Assembly (NCBI RefSeq): GCF_014236655.1
Contig: NZ_JACMYG010000002.1
Location: 124,001 to 188,000 of the forward strand
Reading direction: 5' to 3'
Source of the DNA: Pseudomonas kielensis
GTDB taxonomy: Bacteria > Pseudomonadota > Gammaproteobacteria > Pseudomonadales > Pseudomonadaceae
Length of the DNA stretch: 64,000 nucleotides
In this document: one piece after another, positions 26,734 to 37,291 of the stretch
How positions within the stretch are numbered: the stretch's first letter is position 1
How the letters are laid out: every line of letters starts with the position of its first letter
Translations under genes and position numbers: made by a program
The notes under the pieces: generated by a model
Seen by the model: the letters and a program-made list of their open reading frames with translations, nothing else
Database searches by the model: none
What the model was told of the DNA's origin: nothing

Positions 26734-26747
26734 CGCCGGCTGGGCCT
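26705..26747 (-). terminator. Rho-independent terminator of ilvE
   Basis: An 11-bp stem (26714-26724 with 26737-26747) with a 12-base loop. In the ilvE direction it is followed by a run of six T (26708-26713 region). The convergent LysR gene ends inside the loop, so the hairpin may serve both. Confidence 0.8.
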
Positions 26748-26769
26748 GTTCAGTGCCTGGAACGCGGGA

Positions 26770-27789
26770 TCAGACCTTGACGATCCAGCCTTCTGGCGCT
26801 TCGATGTCGCCGGTCTGGACACCGGTCAGCTCTTTGTAGAGCTTCTGGGTGATCGGGCCGACTTCGGTCTCGCTGTGGAACACGTGCAGGTGGTCTTTGT
26901 AGCTGATGCCGCCGATCGGCGTGATCACTGCGGCAGTGCCGCAGGCACCGGCTTCCTTGAAGTCCGCCAGTTTGTCGATGAACACGTCACCTTCCACCAC
27001 TTCCAGGCCCAGGCGCGACTGAGCCAGCTCGATCAACGACAGACGGGTGATGCCCGGCAGCACCGAAGGCGACTTCGGCGTGACGAACTTGTTGTCGTGG
27101 GTGATCCCAAAGAAGTTGGCCGAGCCGACTTCTTCGATTTTCGAGTGAGTCATCGGGTCCAGGTAAATGCAGTCGGCGAAGTGCGCCTTCTTGGCCTGGG
27201 AGCCGGGCATCAGGCTGGCGGCGTAGTTGCCACCGACCTTGGCCGCACCGGTGCCTTGCGGGGCGGCACGGTCGAAGCTGGAGATCAGGAAGTTGTGCGG
27301 GGTCAGGCCGCCCTTGAAGTAGGCACCGACCGGGATGGCGAAGATCGAGAAGATGAACTCGGGGGCGGTGCGCACGCCGATGTTGTCACCCACGCCGATC
27401 ACGAACGGACGCAGGTACAGCGCGCCGCCGGTGCCGTACGGCGGAATGAAGCGCTCGTTGGCGCGGACCACGGCCTTGCAGGCCTCGACGAACTGCTCGG
27501 TGTCTACCTGTGGCATCAGCAGGCGGGCGCAGCTGCGCTGCATGCGCAGGGCGTTCTGGTCCGGGCGGAACAGGTTGATCGAGCCGTCCTTGCAGCGATA
27601 GGCCTTCAGGCCTTCGAAGCATTGCTGACCGTAGTGCAGGGCGGTGGAGCCTTCGCTGATGTGCAGCACGTTATCTTCGGTCAGGGTGCCTGCGTCCCAC
27701 TCGCCGTTACGCCAGTGCGACAGAAAGCGCTTGTCTGTCTTGATGTAGTCAAAACCCAGCTTGTCCCAATTGATGCTTTCGTTACCCAT
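26770..27789 (-). CDS. ilvE: Branched-chain amino acid aminotransferase IlvE
   Basis: A 339-residue class IV PLP aminotransferase of the long, eukaryote-like BCAT type. K184 in GAAKVGGNYAAS is the PLP lysine, and EEVGSANFFGI and GITRLSLIELA surround the cofactor pocket. It interconverts Leu, Ile and Val with their 2-oxo acids. The start at 27789 (MGNESINWDK) is the family start. It lies just downstream of, and on the same strand as, the bkd operon, which degrades those 2-oxo acids, but a REP pair separates them. Confidence 0.93.
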   Translation of the reverse strand: MGNESINWDKLGFDYIKTDKRFLSHWRNGEWDAGTLTEDNVLHISEGSTALHYGQQCFEGLKAYRCKDGSINLFRPDQNALRMQRSCARLLMPQVDTEQFVEACKAVVRANERFIPPYGTGGALYLRPFVIGVGDNIGVRTAPEFIFSIFAIPVGAYFKGGLTPHNFLISSFDRAAPQGTGAAKVGGNYAASLMPGSQAKKAHFADCIYLDPMTHSKIEEVGSANFFGITHDNKFVTPKSPSVLPGITRLSLIELAQSRLGLEVVEGDVFIDKLADFKEAGACGTAAVITPIGGISYKDHLHVFHSETEVGPITQKLYKELTGVQTGDIEAPEGWIVKV

Positions 27790-27936
27790 GACACCCTCTA
27801 TCACTTAACAATCGCCTGAACGGTTCAAGGCTTCTGACGTTTTTCTGGATGGGCACAACAATACTTCATTCCGGGCCGGTTTCGCAGCCCAGACGATCGG
27901 ACGAGAGGCAGATTCATCGTGTTGGCCTCAAGAAAC

Positions 27937-27994
27937 CGCGGGCAAGCCCGCTCCCACAGTACGTCTAACCCTTGTGGGAGCGGGCTTGCCCGCG
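27937..27994. repeat. Inverted pair of REP elements between ilvE and lpdV
   Basis: CGCGGGCAAGCCCGCTCCCACA (in two parts, 27937-27959) and its complement (27973-27994) face each other around a short AT-richer centre. It probably folds in RNA and may end bkd transcription. The surrounding 27790-28031 stretch shows no gene. Confidence 0.75.
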
Positions 27995-28031
27995 AAGAGG
28001 CCATCACCGATGACCACCCATCTCCCTTGGT

Positions 28032-29414
28032 TTACAGGTGCAGCGCATGCCCCAAGGCCCGCAATGCAGCCTCTTGCACCGCCTCACCCAGTGTCGGGTG
28101 GGCGTGGATGGTGCCGGCGATGTCTTCCAGGCGAGCGCCCATTTCCAGGCTCTGGCCGAACGCGGCGGACAACTCCGAAACCCCGACTCCGACCGCTTGC
28201 CAGCCCAGGATCAGGTGATTATCCCGGCGAGCCACGACCCGCACGAAGCCGCTTTTCGATTCCAGGGTCATCGCCCGGCCGTTGGCGGCGAACGGGAAAC
28301 TGGCGACGATGCAGTCCACGCCCGCGGCCTTGGCTTCGTCCGGGGTCTTGCCGACCACCACCAGTTCCGGGTCGGTAAAGCACACGGCGGCGATGGCGGT
28401 GGGGTTGAACTCGCGGTTTTTGCCGCTGATCAGCTCGGCGACCATCTCGCCCTGGGCCATGGCTCGGTGCGCCAGCATCGGCTCGCCACTCAAGTCGCCG
28501 ATCGCCCAGACGTTGCGCATGCTGGTGGCGCAGCGGTTGTCGATCTTGATCGCCGCGCCGTTCATCTGCAGGTTCAGGGCCTCCAGGTTCCAGCCCTGGG
28601 TGTTGGGTTTGCGCCCGACGGCCACCAGGACCCGATCGGTTGCCAGGCGTAGGGTGCCGCCGTCCGGCTCGGAAACCTGTAGCGTATTTGCTTCAGAATC
28701 AAAGCCTTGCACGCTGTGTTTCAAGTAAAGCTTTATGCCGAGCTTTTTCAGCTCTTCGTGCACTGGCTGGGTCAGTTCGGCGTCGTAGGCGGGCAGTATG
28801 CGCTCCTGGGCTTCGACCACGCTGACGTCGGCGCCGAGCTTGCGGTAGGCAATGCCCAGCTCCAGGCCAATGTAACCGCCGCCGACCACCACCAGGTGTT
28901 TTGGCAGGCTTTTGGGGGCCAGGGCTTCGGTGGAGGAGATGATCGGCCCACCAATGGGCAGCATCGGCAGGTTGACACTGTTCGAACCGGTGGCCAGCAG
29001 CAGGTGCTCGCACTGGATACGGGTGTCACCGACGTCCACGGTCTTGCCGTCGACCACCTTGGCCCAGCCATGGATGACCTGGACCTTGTGCTTTTTCAAC
29101 AGCGCCGCGACGCCAGTGGTCAGGCGATCGACGATGCCATCCTTCCACTCGACGCTTTTGCCGATGTCCAGGCTCGGCGCGGCCACCGAGATCCCCAGGG
29201 CCGAGTGCTGGCTGTGCTGGCGGGTCTGGTGAAACTGTTCGGCGACATGAATCAGCGCCTTGGATGGAATGCAGCCGATGTTCAGGCAGGTGCCACCCAG
29301 TGCCTGGCCTTCGACCAGGATGGTATTGATGCCCAGTTGCCCGGCACGAATGGCCGCTACATAACCGCCAGGGCCGCCGCCAATGATCAGCAGCGTGGTG
29401 TTCAGAGTCTGCAT
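28032..29414 (-). CDS. lpdV: Dihydrolipoyl dehydrogenase (E3) of the branched-chain keto acid dehydrogenase
   Basis: A 460-residue FAD disulfide oxidoreductase. It has [10 protein letters not shown] for FAD binding and redox cysteines C43 and C48 in [25 protein letters not shown] (about 178-189) binds NAD, and the C-terminal [13 protein letters not shown] supplies the catalytic His-Glu pair. It reoxidises dihydrolipoyl groups on BkdB. It is the last gene of bkdA1-bkdA2-bkdB-lpdV, starting 3 bases after the bkdB stop. LpdV is the E3 dedicated to this complex in P. putida. Confidence 0.94.
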   Translation of the reverse strand: MQTLNTTLLIIGGGPGGYVAAIRAGQLGINTILVEGQALGGTCLNIGCIPSKALIHVAEQFHQTRQHSQHSALGISVAAPSLDIGKSVEWKDGIVDRLTTGVAALLKKHKVQVIHGWAKVVDGKTVDVGDTRIQCEHLLLATGSNSVNLPMLPIGGPIISSTEALAPKSLPKHLVVVGGGYIGLELGIAYRKLGADVSVVEAQERILPAYDAELTQPVHEELKKLGIKLYLKHSVQGFDSEANTLQVSEPDGGTLRLATDRVLVAVGRKPNTQGWNLEALNLQMNGAAIKIDNRCATSMRNVWAIGDLSGEPMLAHRAMAQGEMVAELISGKNREFNPTAIAAVCFTDPELVVVGKTPDEAKAAGVDCIVASFPFAANGRAMTLESKSGFVRVVARRDNHLILGWQAVGVGVSELSAAFGQSLEMGARLEDIAGTIHAHPTLGEAVQEAALRALGHALHL

Positions 29415-29417
29415 GTC

Positions 29418-30701
29418 TTACTCCACAAACAGCGTAGCGGGTTGTTCGAGCAAACCACGCAGGGCCTGGATGAATTGTGCTGCGTCCATGCCATCGACCA
29501 CCCGGTGATCGAAGGAGCTGGAGAGGTTCATCATTTTGCGGATCACGATCTGGCCTTTGATCACCATCGGCCGCTCGACGATCTTGTTGACCCCGATGAT
29601 CGCCACTTCCGGCAGGTTCAGCACCGGGGTGCTGACAATGCCACCCAGGGCGCCGAGGCTGGTCAGGGTGATGCTGGAGCCGGACAGTTCGTCGCGGCTG
29701 GCCTTGCCATTGCGCGCGGCCGTGGCCAGGCGGGCGATTTCCCCGGCGCTGTCCCACAGGCTGCGGGCTTCGGCGTGGCGCACTACGGGCACCATCAGGC
29801 CGATGTCAGCCTGGGTGGCGATGCCCACGTGTACGGCGCCAAGGCGGGTGATCACCTGGGCTTCGTCATCGTAGCGGGCGTTGATCTGCGGGAAGTCGCG
29901 CAAGGCAACCACCAGGGCGCGCACCAGGAACGGCAGCAAGGTCAGCTTGCCGCGGCTCGCGCCGTGTTTTTCGTTGAGGTGCGCCCGCAGTTCTTCCACG
30001 GCGGTGACGTCGATTTCTTCGACATAACTGAAGTGCGCCGCGCGCTGGGTAGCGTCCTGCATGCGCTGGGCGATCTTGCGGCGCATGCCGATGACCGGGA
30101 TCTGCTCTTCGTCATGCCGTTCGCGGTAGGCATTGCCGGCCGCGCTGGAGGCTCCAGGCCCCTGTGCCAGGTAGGCGTCCAGGTCTTCGTGAAGAATGCG
30201 CCCGGCAGGGCCGGTGCCCTGAACCAGACGCAACTGGATACCGGCGTCCAGGGCATGCTTGCGCACGGCCGGCGAGGCCAGCGGACGTTCGTCTGCGGTA
30301 CGTGCAACGGGCGCCACGGGCGCTGGACGGCAGGCGGCTGCAGGTTTGCCGGGGGCCACGGCCTCGACCTTGGGGGCGGGTGCTGGCGCCGCCTTGGCAG
30401 GCTCGGCCTTGACCTCGGCCACGGCCGCCGGCTGTGCGGATTCCTTGTAGTTGCCCGCGCCTTCGACTTCGATGCTGATCAGGATGCTGCCCACGGCCAT
30501 GACTTCACCGGGCACACCGCCCAGGGAAATGACCTTGCCGTGCACCGGCGAAGGAATGTCGACCATCGCCTTGTCGGTCATCACATCGGCCAGTACCTGG
30601 TCTTCGACCACCAGGTCGCCCACCTTGACGTGCCATGCCGACAGTTCCACTTCTGCAATGCCTTCACCAATGTCCGGCATTTTAATAACGTGCGTGCCCA
30701 T
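29418..30701 (-). CDS. bkdB: Dihydrolipoyl transacylase (E2) of the branched-chain keto acid dehydrogenase
   Basis: A 427-residue E2 core. The N-terminal lipoyl domain carries the lipoyl lysine K44 in DVMTDKAMVDIPS. An Ala/Pro-rich linker (about 85-140) and a peripheral subunit-binding domain (about 143-182) follow. The catalytic acyltransferase domain has DHRVVDGMDAAQF near residue 400. It moves branched acyl groups to CoA. It abuts bkdA2 without a gap. Confidence 0.94.
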   Translation of the reverse strand: MGTHVIKMPDIGEGIAEVELSAWHVKVGDLVVEDQVLADVMTDKAMVDIPSPVHGKVISLGGVPGEVMAVGSILISIEVEGAGNYKESAQPAAVAEVKAEPAKAAPAPAPKVEAVAPGKPAAACRPAPVAPVARTADERPLASPAVRKHALDAGIQLRLVQGTGPAGRILHEDLDAYLAQGPGASSAAGNAYRERHDEEQIPVIGMRRKIAQRMQDATQRAAHFSYVEEIDVTAVEELRAHLNEKHGASRGKLTLLPFLVRALVVALRDFPQINARYDDEAQVITRLGAVHVGIATQADIGLMVPVVRHAEARSLWDSAGEIARLATAARNGKASRDELSGSSITLTSLGALGGIVSTPVLNLPEVAIIGVNKIVERPMVIKGQIVIRKMMNLSSSFDHRVVDGMDAAQFIQALRGLLEQPATLFVE

Positions 30702-31760
30702 TCAGACCTCCATGACCCGTTTCAACGCCGCGCCCACACGGGACGGCCCTGGGAAATACGCCCACTCTTGCGCGTGCGGGTAGGGGGTGTCCCAACCGGT
30801 CACACGTTCGATCGGCGCTTCCAGGTAGTGGAAGCAATGTTCCTGCACCAGCGCCACCAGCTCGGCGCCAAACCCGCAGGTGCGGGTCGCTTCGTGGACA
30901 ACCACGCAACGGCCGGTCTTTTTCACCGAGTTGACGATGGTTTCCAGGTCCAGCGGCCACAGGCTGCGCAGGTCGATGACTTCGGCATCGATACCACTTT
31001 CTTCAGCCGCCACCTGGGAGACATAGACGGTGGTGCCGTAGGTGAGGATGGTCACTTCCTTGCCCGGACGGGTGATTGCCGCGACGTCCAGCGGCACTGT
31101 GTAGTAACCGTCCGGCACTTGTGCGGCCGGGTGTTTCGACCAAGGGGTTACCGGGCGGTCGTGGTGGCCGTCGAACGGGCCGTTGTACAGGCGTTTAGGC
31201 TCGAGGAAGATCACCGGGTCATCGTTTTCGATGGAGGCGATCAGCAGGCCCTTGGCGTCGTAGGGGTTGGACGGCATCACGGTGCGCAGGCCGCAGACCT
31301 GGGTGAACATCGCTTCGATGCTCTGGCTGTGGGTCTGGCCACCGTAGATGCCACCGCCGCACGGCATGCGCAGGGTCATCGGGGCGGTGAACTCGCCGGC
31401 CGAGCGATAACGCAGGCGGGCGGCTTCGGAAATGATCTGGTCGGACGCAGGGTAGACGTAGTCGGCGAACTGGATCTCAGCCACCGGACGCAGGCCATAG
31501 GCGCCCATGCCGACGGCGACGCCGACGATCCCGCTTTCCGAGATCGGTGCATCGAACACCCGCGAGGTGCCGTATTTGGTCTGCAGGCCTTCGGTGCAAC
31601 GGAACACGCCACCGAAGTAGCCGACGTCCTGGCCGAACACCACTACGTTGTCGTCGCGCTCAAGCATCACGTCCATGGCCGAGCGCAGGGCCTGGATCAT
31701 GGTCATGGTGGTCGTGGTCATGGCGGTTTCCAACTCGATTTTATGGTTGTGATCGTTCAT
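30702..31760 (-). CDS. bkdA2: 2-oxoisovalerate dehydrogenase E1 beta subunit
   Basis: A 352-residue thiamine-diphosphate-dependent E1 beta subunit, the same length as P. putida BkdA2 and near-identical in the stretches I can recall. Typical segments are GQDVGYFGGVFR, FDAPISESGIVG and HEATRTCGFGAEL. With BkdA1 it decarboxylates the 2-oxo acids of Val, Leu and Ile. Its start lies one base after the bkdA1 stop. Confidence 0.94.
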   Translation of the reverse strand: MNDHNHKIELETAMTTTTMTMIQALRSAMDVMLERDDNVVVFGQDVGYFGGVFRCTEGLQTKYGTSRVFDAPISESGIVGVAVGMGAYGLRPVAEIQFADYVYPASDQIISEAARLRYRSAGEFTAPMTLRMPCGGGIYGGQTHSQSIEAMFTQVCGLRTVMPSNPYDAKGLLIASIENDDPVIFLEPKRLYNGPFDGHHDRPVTPWSKHPAAQVPDGYYTVPLDVAAITRPGKEVTILTYGTTVYVSQVAAEESGIDAEVIDLRSLWPLDLETIVNSVKKTGRCVVVHEATRTCGFGAELVALVQEHCFHYLEAPIERVTGWDTPYPHAQEWAYFPGPSRVGAALKRVMEV

Positions 31761-31761
31761 G

Positions 31762-33183
<1,422 letters not shown>

Positions 33184-33672
33184 ATGCGCAAACTGGACCG
33201 TACCGATATCGGCATTCTCAACAGCCTTCAGGAGAACGCGCGCATCACCAATGCCGACCTTGCCCGCTCGGTGAACCTGTCGCCCACGCCCTGTTTCAAT
33301 CGGGTCAAGGCCATGGAGGAACTGGGGCTGATTCGCGAGCAGGTGACGCTGCTGGATGCGGATCTGCTGGGGTTGCATGTCAATGTGTTCATCCACGTCA
33401 GCCTGGAGAAGCAGGTGGAGGAGGCACTGCAGCATTTCGAAGAGGCGATTGCCGATCGTCCGGAGGTGATGGAGTGTTATTTGATGGCCGGGGATCCGGA
33501 CTATCTGATTCGGGTGCTGGTGCCGACCATTCAGTCGCTGGAGCGCTTCATGATGGATTTTCTGACCAAGGTGCCGGGGGTGGCCAACATCCGCTCCAGT
33601 TTTGCCCTCAAACAGGTGCGGTACAAGACGGCGCTGCCGTTGCCGGCGAATGGGTTGACGCTGGGGGTTTGA
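33184..33672 (+). CDS. bkdR: Lrp/AsnC family activator of the bkd operon
   Basis: A 162-residue Lrp-type regulator. The N-terminal helix-turn-helix (about 18-45, [21 protein letters not shown]) is followed by the RAM ligand domain, where [11 protein letters not shown] is characteristic. It should respond to branched-chain amino acids and activate bkdA1A2B-lpdV while limiting its own synthesis, as in P. putida. Confidence 0.92.
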   Translation: MRKLDRTDIGILNSLQENARITNADLARSVNLSPTPCFNRVKAMEELGLIREQVTLLDADLLGLHVNVFIHVSLEKQVEEALQHFEEAIADRPEVMECYLMAGDPDYLIRVLVPTIQSLERFMMDFLTKVPGVANIRSSFALKQVRYKTALPLPANGLTLGV

Positions 33673-33786
33673 CGGGGCGCGGATCGCCTCCCCGAAGGAG
33701 CATGGCTTGCTCGCGATGGCTGCCTGCGCCACACCATGGCGCTGGGCAACACCCCAATGCCCTGTAGCAGCTGGCCATCCACCGGT

Positions 33787-34650
33787 TCAGAGTTGGTTGA
33801 TCGGAATTTTCAGGTACACCACGCCATTGTCCTCCGGCGGCGGCAGGTGGCCTGCTCGGACGTTGACCTGGATTGCCGGCAACAACAGGGTCGGCATGTC
33901 CAGTCCGGCATCGCGTTTGGTGCGCATGGCGATGAATGTGGCGGCGTCGATGCCGTCGCGCACGTGGATGTTGTGTGCGCGCTGCTCACCGACGGTGGTT
34001 TGGCACTGCGGCGTGCGGCCGGGCGGTGGGTAGTCGTGGCAGACGTAGAGGCGGGTGGCGGGAGGGTGGGCCAGCAGGCGCTGGATCGAGGCGAACATTT
34101 GTGCGGCGTTGCCGCCGGGGAAGTCGCAGCGGGCCGTGCCGACGTCTGGCAGGAACAGGGTATCGCCCACCAGGATCAGTTGTTCGTCGATCAGGTAGGC
34201 CATGTCTGCCGGGGTGTGCCCAGGCACATGCAGGGCCCTGGCCGACAGGTTGCCGATGGCAAACACCTCGTCTGGCGCAAACAGATGATCGAACTGCGAA
34301 CCGTCGACCGCAAATCCCGGTTCCAGGTTGAACAGTGCCTTGAACACCGTCTGTACCTGACTGATAGCCCGGCCGATGGCGATCTTGCCGCCCAGTTCGC
34401 GGCGCAGGTAGGGCGCGGCGGACAGGTGATCGGCGTGGGCGTGGGTTTCCAGCAGCCACTGCACCTGCAGTTGGTGGTCGCGCACGAAACGGATGATCCG
34501 CTGGGCCTGGACCGTCGAGGTTTTTCCGGAGGCGGGCTGATAGTCGAGCACCGGGTCGACGATCGCGCAGGCACCGCCACAGGCTTCGTAGATCACGTAG
34601 CTGTAGGTCGACGAGGCGGGGTCGAGGAAGGCTTCAATCAAGGCAGGCAT
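33787..34650 (-). CDS. MBL-fold persulfide dioxygenase (ETHE1/Blh-like)
   Basis: A 287-residue metallo-beta-lactamase-fold protein. THAHADHLSA gives the HxHxDH motif, HVPGHTPADM a further metal His, and LVGDTLFLPDVGTARCDFPGG is typical of ETHE1-like sulfur dioxygenases. The C-terminal VCHDYPPPGR supplies the last His. These enzymes oxidise glutathione persulfide to sulfite during sulfide detoxification. The start at 34650 (MPALIEAFLDP) matches the family; an in-frame ATG at 34692 is possible. It diverges from a TauE/SafE exporter, which would remove the sulfite. Confidence 0.85.
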   Translation of the reverse strand: MPALIEAFLDPASSTYSYVIYEACGGACAIVDPVLDYQPASGKTSTVQAQRIIRFVRDHQLQVQWLLETHAHADHLSAAPYLRRELGGKIAIGRAISQVQTVFKALFNLEPGFAVDGSQFDHLFAPDEVFAIGNLSARALHVPGHTPADMAYLIDEQLILVGDTLFLPDVGTARCDFPGGNAAQMFASIQRLLAHPPATRLYVCHDYPPPGRTPQCQTTVGEQRAHNIHVRDGIDAATFIAMRTKRDAGLDMPTLLLPAIQVNVRAGHLPPPEDNGVVYLKIPINQL

Positions 34651-34812
34651 GGTGGCCGTTTCTGGCGGGACAGGCCTTGAGGGTAGTGCCATATTCCCTG
34701 GCTTGACCAGCCCCCGGACAATTCAATGCAGGAAAAAAGCCGCGCGCGCTCTATCCTGTCAGGCATCGATACCGGGCGTTCCCGGCTTTTTTTCGCGGAC
34801 CATGAGTGTTTT

Positions 34813-35619
34813 ATGTTGCTGGCGAGTGTGTTTGGCGTGGTGATGGGGCTGGTGCTGGGTTTGACGGGGGCAGGGGGTGGCATTCTGGCGGTCCCGGCGC
34901 TGGTACTCGGTTTGGGCTGGAGCATGACCCAGGCGGCTCCGGTGGCCCTGTTTGCGGTGGGCAGCGCCGCGGCGGTGGGGGCCATCGATGGTTTGCGCCA
35001 CGGCCTGGTGCGCTACCGCGCGGCGCTGTTGATTGCGTTGTTGGGGGCGATATTTTCCCCGCTGGGCATTTATTTCGCCCATCAGTTACCGGAAAAAATC
35101 CTCATGCTGCTGTTCAGCCTGCTGATGGTCATGGTGGCCGTGCGTATGCTGCGCCGCGAACGCCAGGACGCCGGGCCGAGCGATCACGGTCACGCCAACT
35201 GGGGGCAGAAGAACTGCATGCTCGACCAGCAGACCGGGCGCTTTTCCTGGACCGCCAAGTGCACCGCGACCCTGGCGGCGCTCGGCGCGGTGACCGGGGT
35301 GGTGTCGGGGTTGCTGGGGGTGGGTGGTGGGTTCCTGATTGTCCCGGCGTTCAAGCAACTGACCGACGTGCAGATGCGCGGGATCGTCGCCACATCGTTG
35401 ATGGTGATCAGCCTGATTTCGCTGATTGGCGTGATCGGTGCGTTCCACGCGGGAGTGCGCATCGACCGCCAGGGGGTGGCGTTCATCGTTGCCAGTATCC
35501 TCGGCATGCTGCTCGGTCGCAGACTCTGCGCCCATGTTCCGGCCCGCGCCTTGCAGGTCGGTTTTGCCAGCGTGTGCGTGGTGGTTGCGCTGTACATGCT
35601 GGTAAAGGCCCAGGCCTGA
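34813..35619 (+). CDS. TauE/SafE family sulfite/anion exporter
   Basis: A 268-residue membrane protein with two repeated four-helix halves. The repeats are LGLTGAGGGILAVPAL near the N-terminus and SGLLGVGGGFLIVPAF around residue 170, typical of the family. A hydrophilic loop (about 110-145) joins the halves. Its divergent pairing with the persulfide dioxygenase suggests sulfite export. The start is uncertain because the ribosome site is weak; the frame is open upstream to 34726. Confidence 0.82.
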   Translation: MLLASVFGVVMGLVLGLTGAGGGILAVPALVLGLGWSMTQAAPVALFAVGSAAAVGAIDGLRHGLVRYRAALLIALLGAIFSPLGIYFAHQLPEKILMLLFSLLMVMVAVRMLRRERQDAGPSDHGHANWGQKNCMLDQQTGRFSWTAKCTATLAALGAVTGVVSGLLGVGGGFLIVPAFKQLTDVQMRGIVATSLMVISLISLIGVIGAFHAGVRIDRQGVAFIVASILGMLLGRRLCAHVPARALQVGFASVCVVVALYMLVKAQA

Positions 35620-35952
35620 CGATTAGAAGCCTGCACACCACGTTGGTGGGTGTATGCAAAACCCGCGAGCACCCAAAATCCCTGTGGGAGCGAGCTCGCT
35701 CGCGATGAGGTCGGTCCTTTCCACATCGACGACGCCTGAGACACCGCCATCGCGAGCAAGCTGTGCTCCTACGGTAAAAGAGACGTACGCCCAAAGTGGT
35801 GGGCCTTGGCCGGGGCCGGTCTTACGCCGTATTTGCTGAGCATCACCCGCCAACCCAAAGCACCTGGCAACCGCCTCCAAGGCAGCGTATGACGCCGCCG
35901 GGCGGCTTTCGATAATCGCCTCCGACATCAAGTCCCCGTTGCGGAGCGCGCC
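35620..35952. repeat. Intergenic region holding a REP pair (35684-35773)
   Basis: Two inverted units of the TGTGGGAGCGAGC family occur at about 35684-35706 and 35752-35773, separated by about 45 bases. The rest of this 333-base gap should hold the porin promoter. No gene is seen. Confidence 0.7.
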
Positions 35953-37137
35953 ATGCACAACAATAAGAACTTCCAGCACCGTTTCTTGCCAGCCTTCATC
36001 GCCAGTCTGTCCACCCTGGGCCTCAGTTCGTTCGCCGAGGCCGAGATCATGCTCTACGACAAGGACCAGACCACGTTCTCCACCGACGGCTACGTCAACG
36101 CCTTCTACGTCAACAGTGACGTCGACCGCGCGGGCGATCAGTACGACCGCCGCCAGTCGCGGGTGAAGATGGGGTTTTTGCCCAACTACCTGGGCTTCAA
36201 CATGGGCAAGCAGGTCGATGACCTGAAGCTCGGCGCCCGGGCCTCGTTCTGGGTGACCATCAACGACAGCGAAACCAACGGCACCGACACCGCCATCGAC
36301 GTGCGCCAGTTCTACGGCACGGTGGCCAACCCGGAGTGGGGCGAGGTGCTGATCGGCAAGGACTTCGGCCTGTTTGCCCGCTCCAACATCCTGCTCGATG
36401 AATTGCTCGCCGGTTATGGCCAGGTCAGCGACACCCTGGGCCTGGTGGACGGCGGCGGTGTGTCGTTCGGCAACATCGGCACTGGCTACCCGTACCCGTT
36501 CCCGACTTCGCAAATCACCTACCGCACGCCAGTGATGGACGGGTTGCGGGTGGCAGTGGGGATCATGGACCCGGTCGACACCAACGACAGCAGCCCGACC
36601 GGCAAGGCCTACCAGGAAAATCCGCGGACCGAGAGCGAGATCACCTACCAGTTCGACCTCGCCGGGGCGAAGATCTACAGCTGGGTCAACGGTAGCTACC
36701 AGACCTCCGACAATACCGACTCGAGCGTCGATTCCATCACCTCCAAAGGCGTCGGTTACGGCGTGCAGGCCAAGATGGGCGGGTTGTCGCTGACCGGTTC
36801 CGGGTTCCAGGCCAAGGGCATCAACCCGTTCTATACCAACAACGCTGGCGAACCCACGCTGCGCAACGTCGACAGCGACGGCTACCTGCTGCAGGGCTCC
36901 TACAAGCTGGGCAAGAACCGCCTGGCCCTGTCCTACGGCAAGACCAACGACGATGGCAACGGTGTGGTCGGCAGTGGCGCGGACTACGAGACGCGCGGCG
37001 TCGCGCTGTTCCACGACGTCAACGACAACCTCAAGCTGGTGGCCGAGTACAACCAGTTCGAACTCAACGGCCACGACAGCAGTGAGCAGAACGAAGACAC
37101 CGACACCTTTGCCGTAGGTGCGGTCCTGACCTGGTAA
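35953..37137 (+). CDS. Gram-negative trimeric-type porin
   Basis: A 394-residue outer membrane porin with a signal peptide (cut near SSFAEA|E, about residue 30). It has alternating amphipathic strands, an early DGYVNAFYVNSDVDRA strand and a C-terminal strand ending VGAVLTW, as beta-barrel proteins do with a terminal aromatic residue. It resembles Porin_4/OmpC-like porins, not OprD. Substrate selectivity cannot be inferred. Confidence 0.85.
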   Translation: MHNNKNFQHRFLPAFIASLSTLGLSSFAEAEIMLYDKDQTTFSTDGYVNAFYVNSDVDRAGDQYDRRQSRVKMGFLPNYLGFNMGKQVDDLKLGARASFWVTINDSETNGTDTAIDVRQFYGTVANPEWGEVLIGKDFGLFARSNILLDELLAGYGQVSDTLGLVDGGGVSFGNIGTGYPYPFPTSQITYRTPVMDGLRVAVGIMDPVDTNDSSPTGKAYQENPRTESEITYQFDLAGAKIYSWVNGSYQTSDNTDSSVDSITSKGVGYGVQAKMGGLSLTGSGFQAKGINPFYTNNAGEPTLRNVDSDGYLLQGSYKLGKNRLALSYGKTNDDGNGVVGSGADYETRGVALFHDVNDNLKLVAEYNQFELNGHDSSEQNEDTDTFAVGAVLTW

Positions 37138-37291
37138 CCTCCCCGGTGTGACGCTGGCTGTGCGCATCACGGCCGGCGTCGCACCCCTCTCATCCCATCG
37201 AAGCGCCAGACCGCTACCCAAGTAGCATAGGTCGCGGTGCGTCGCCTTCGTACACTCAAGCCTCAACCATGCGCACCTGCCGGAGGCGACG

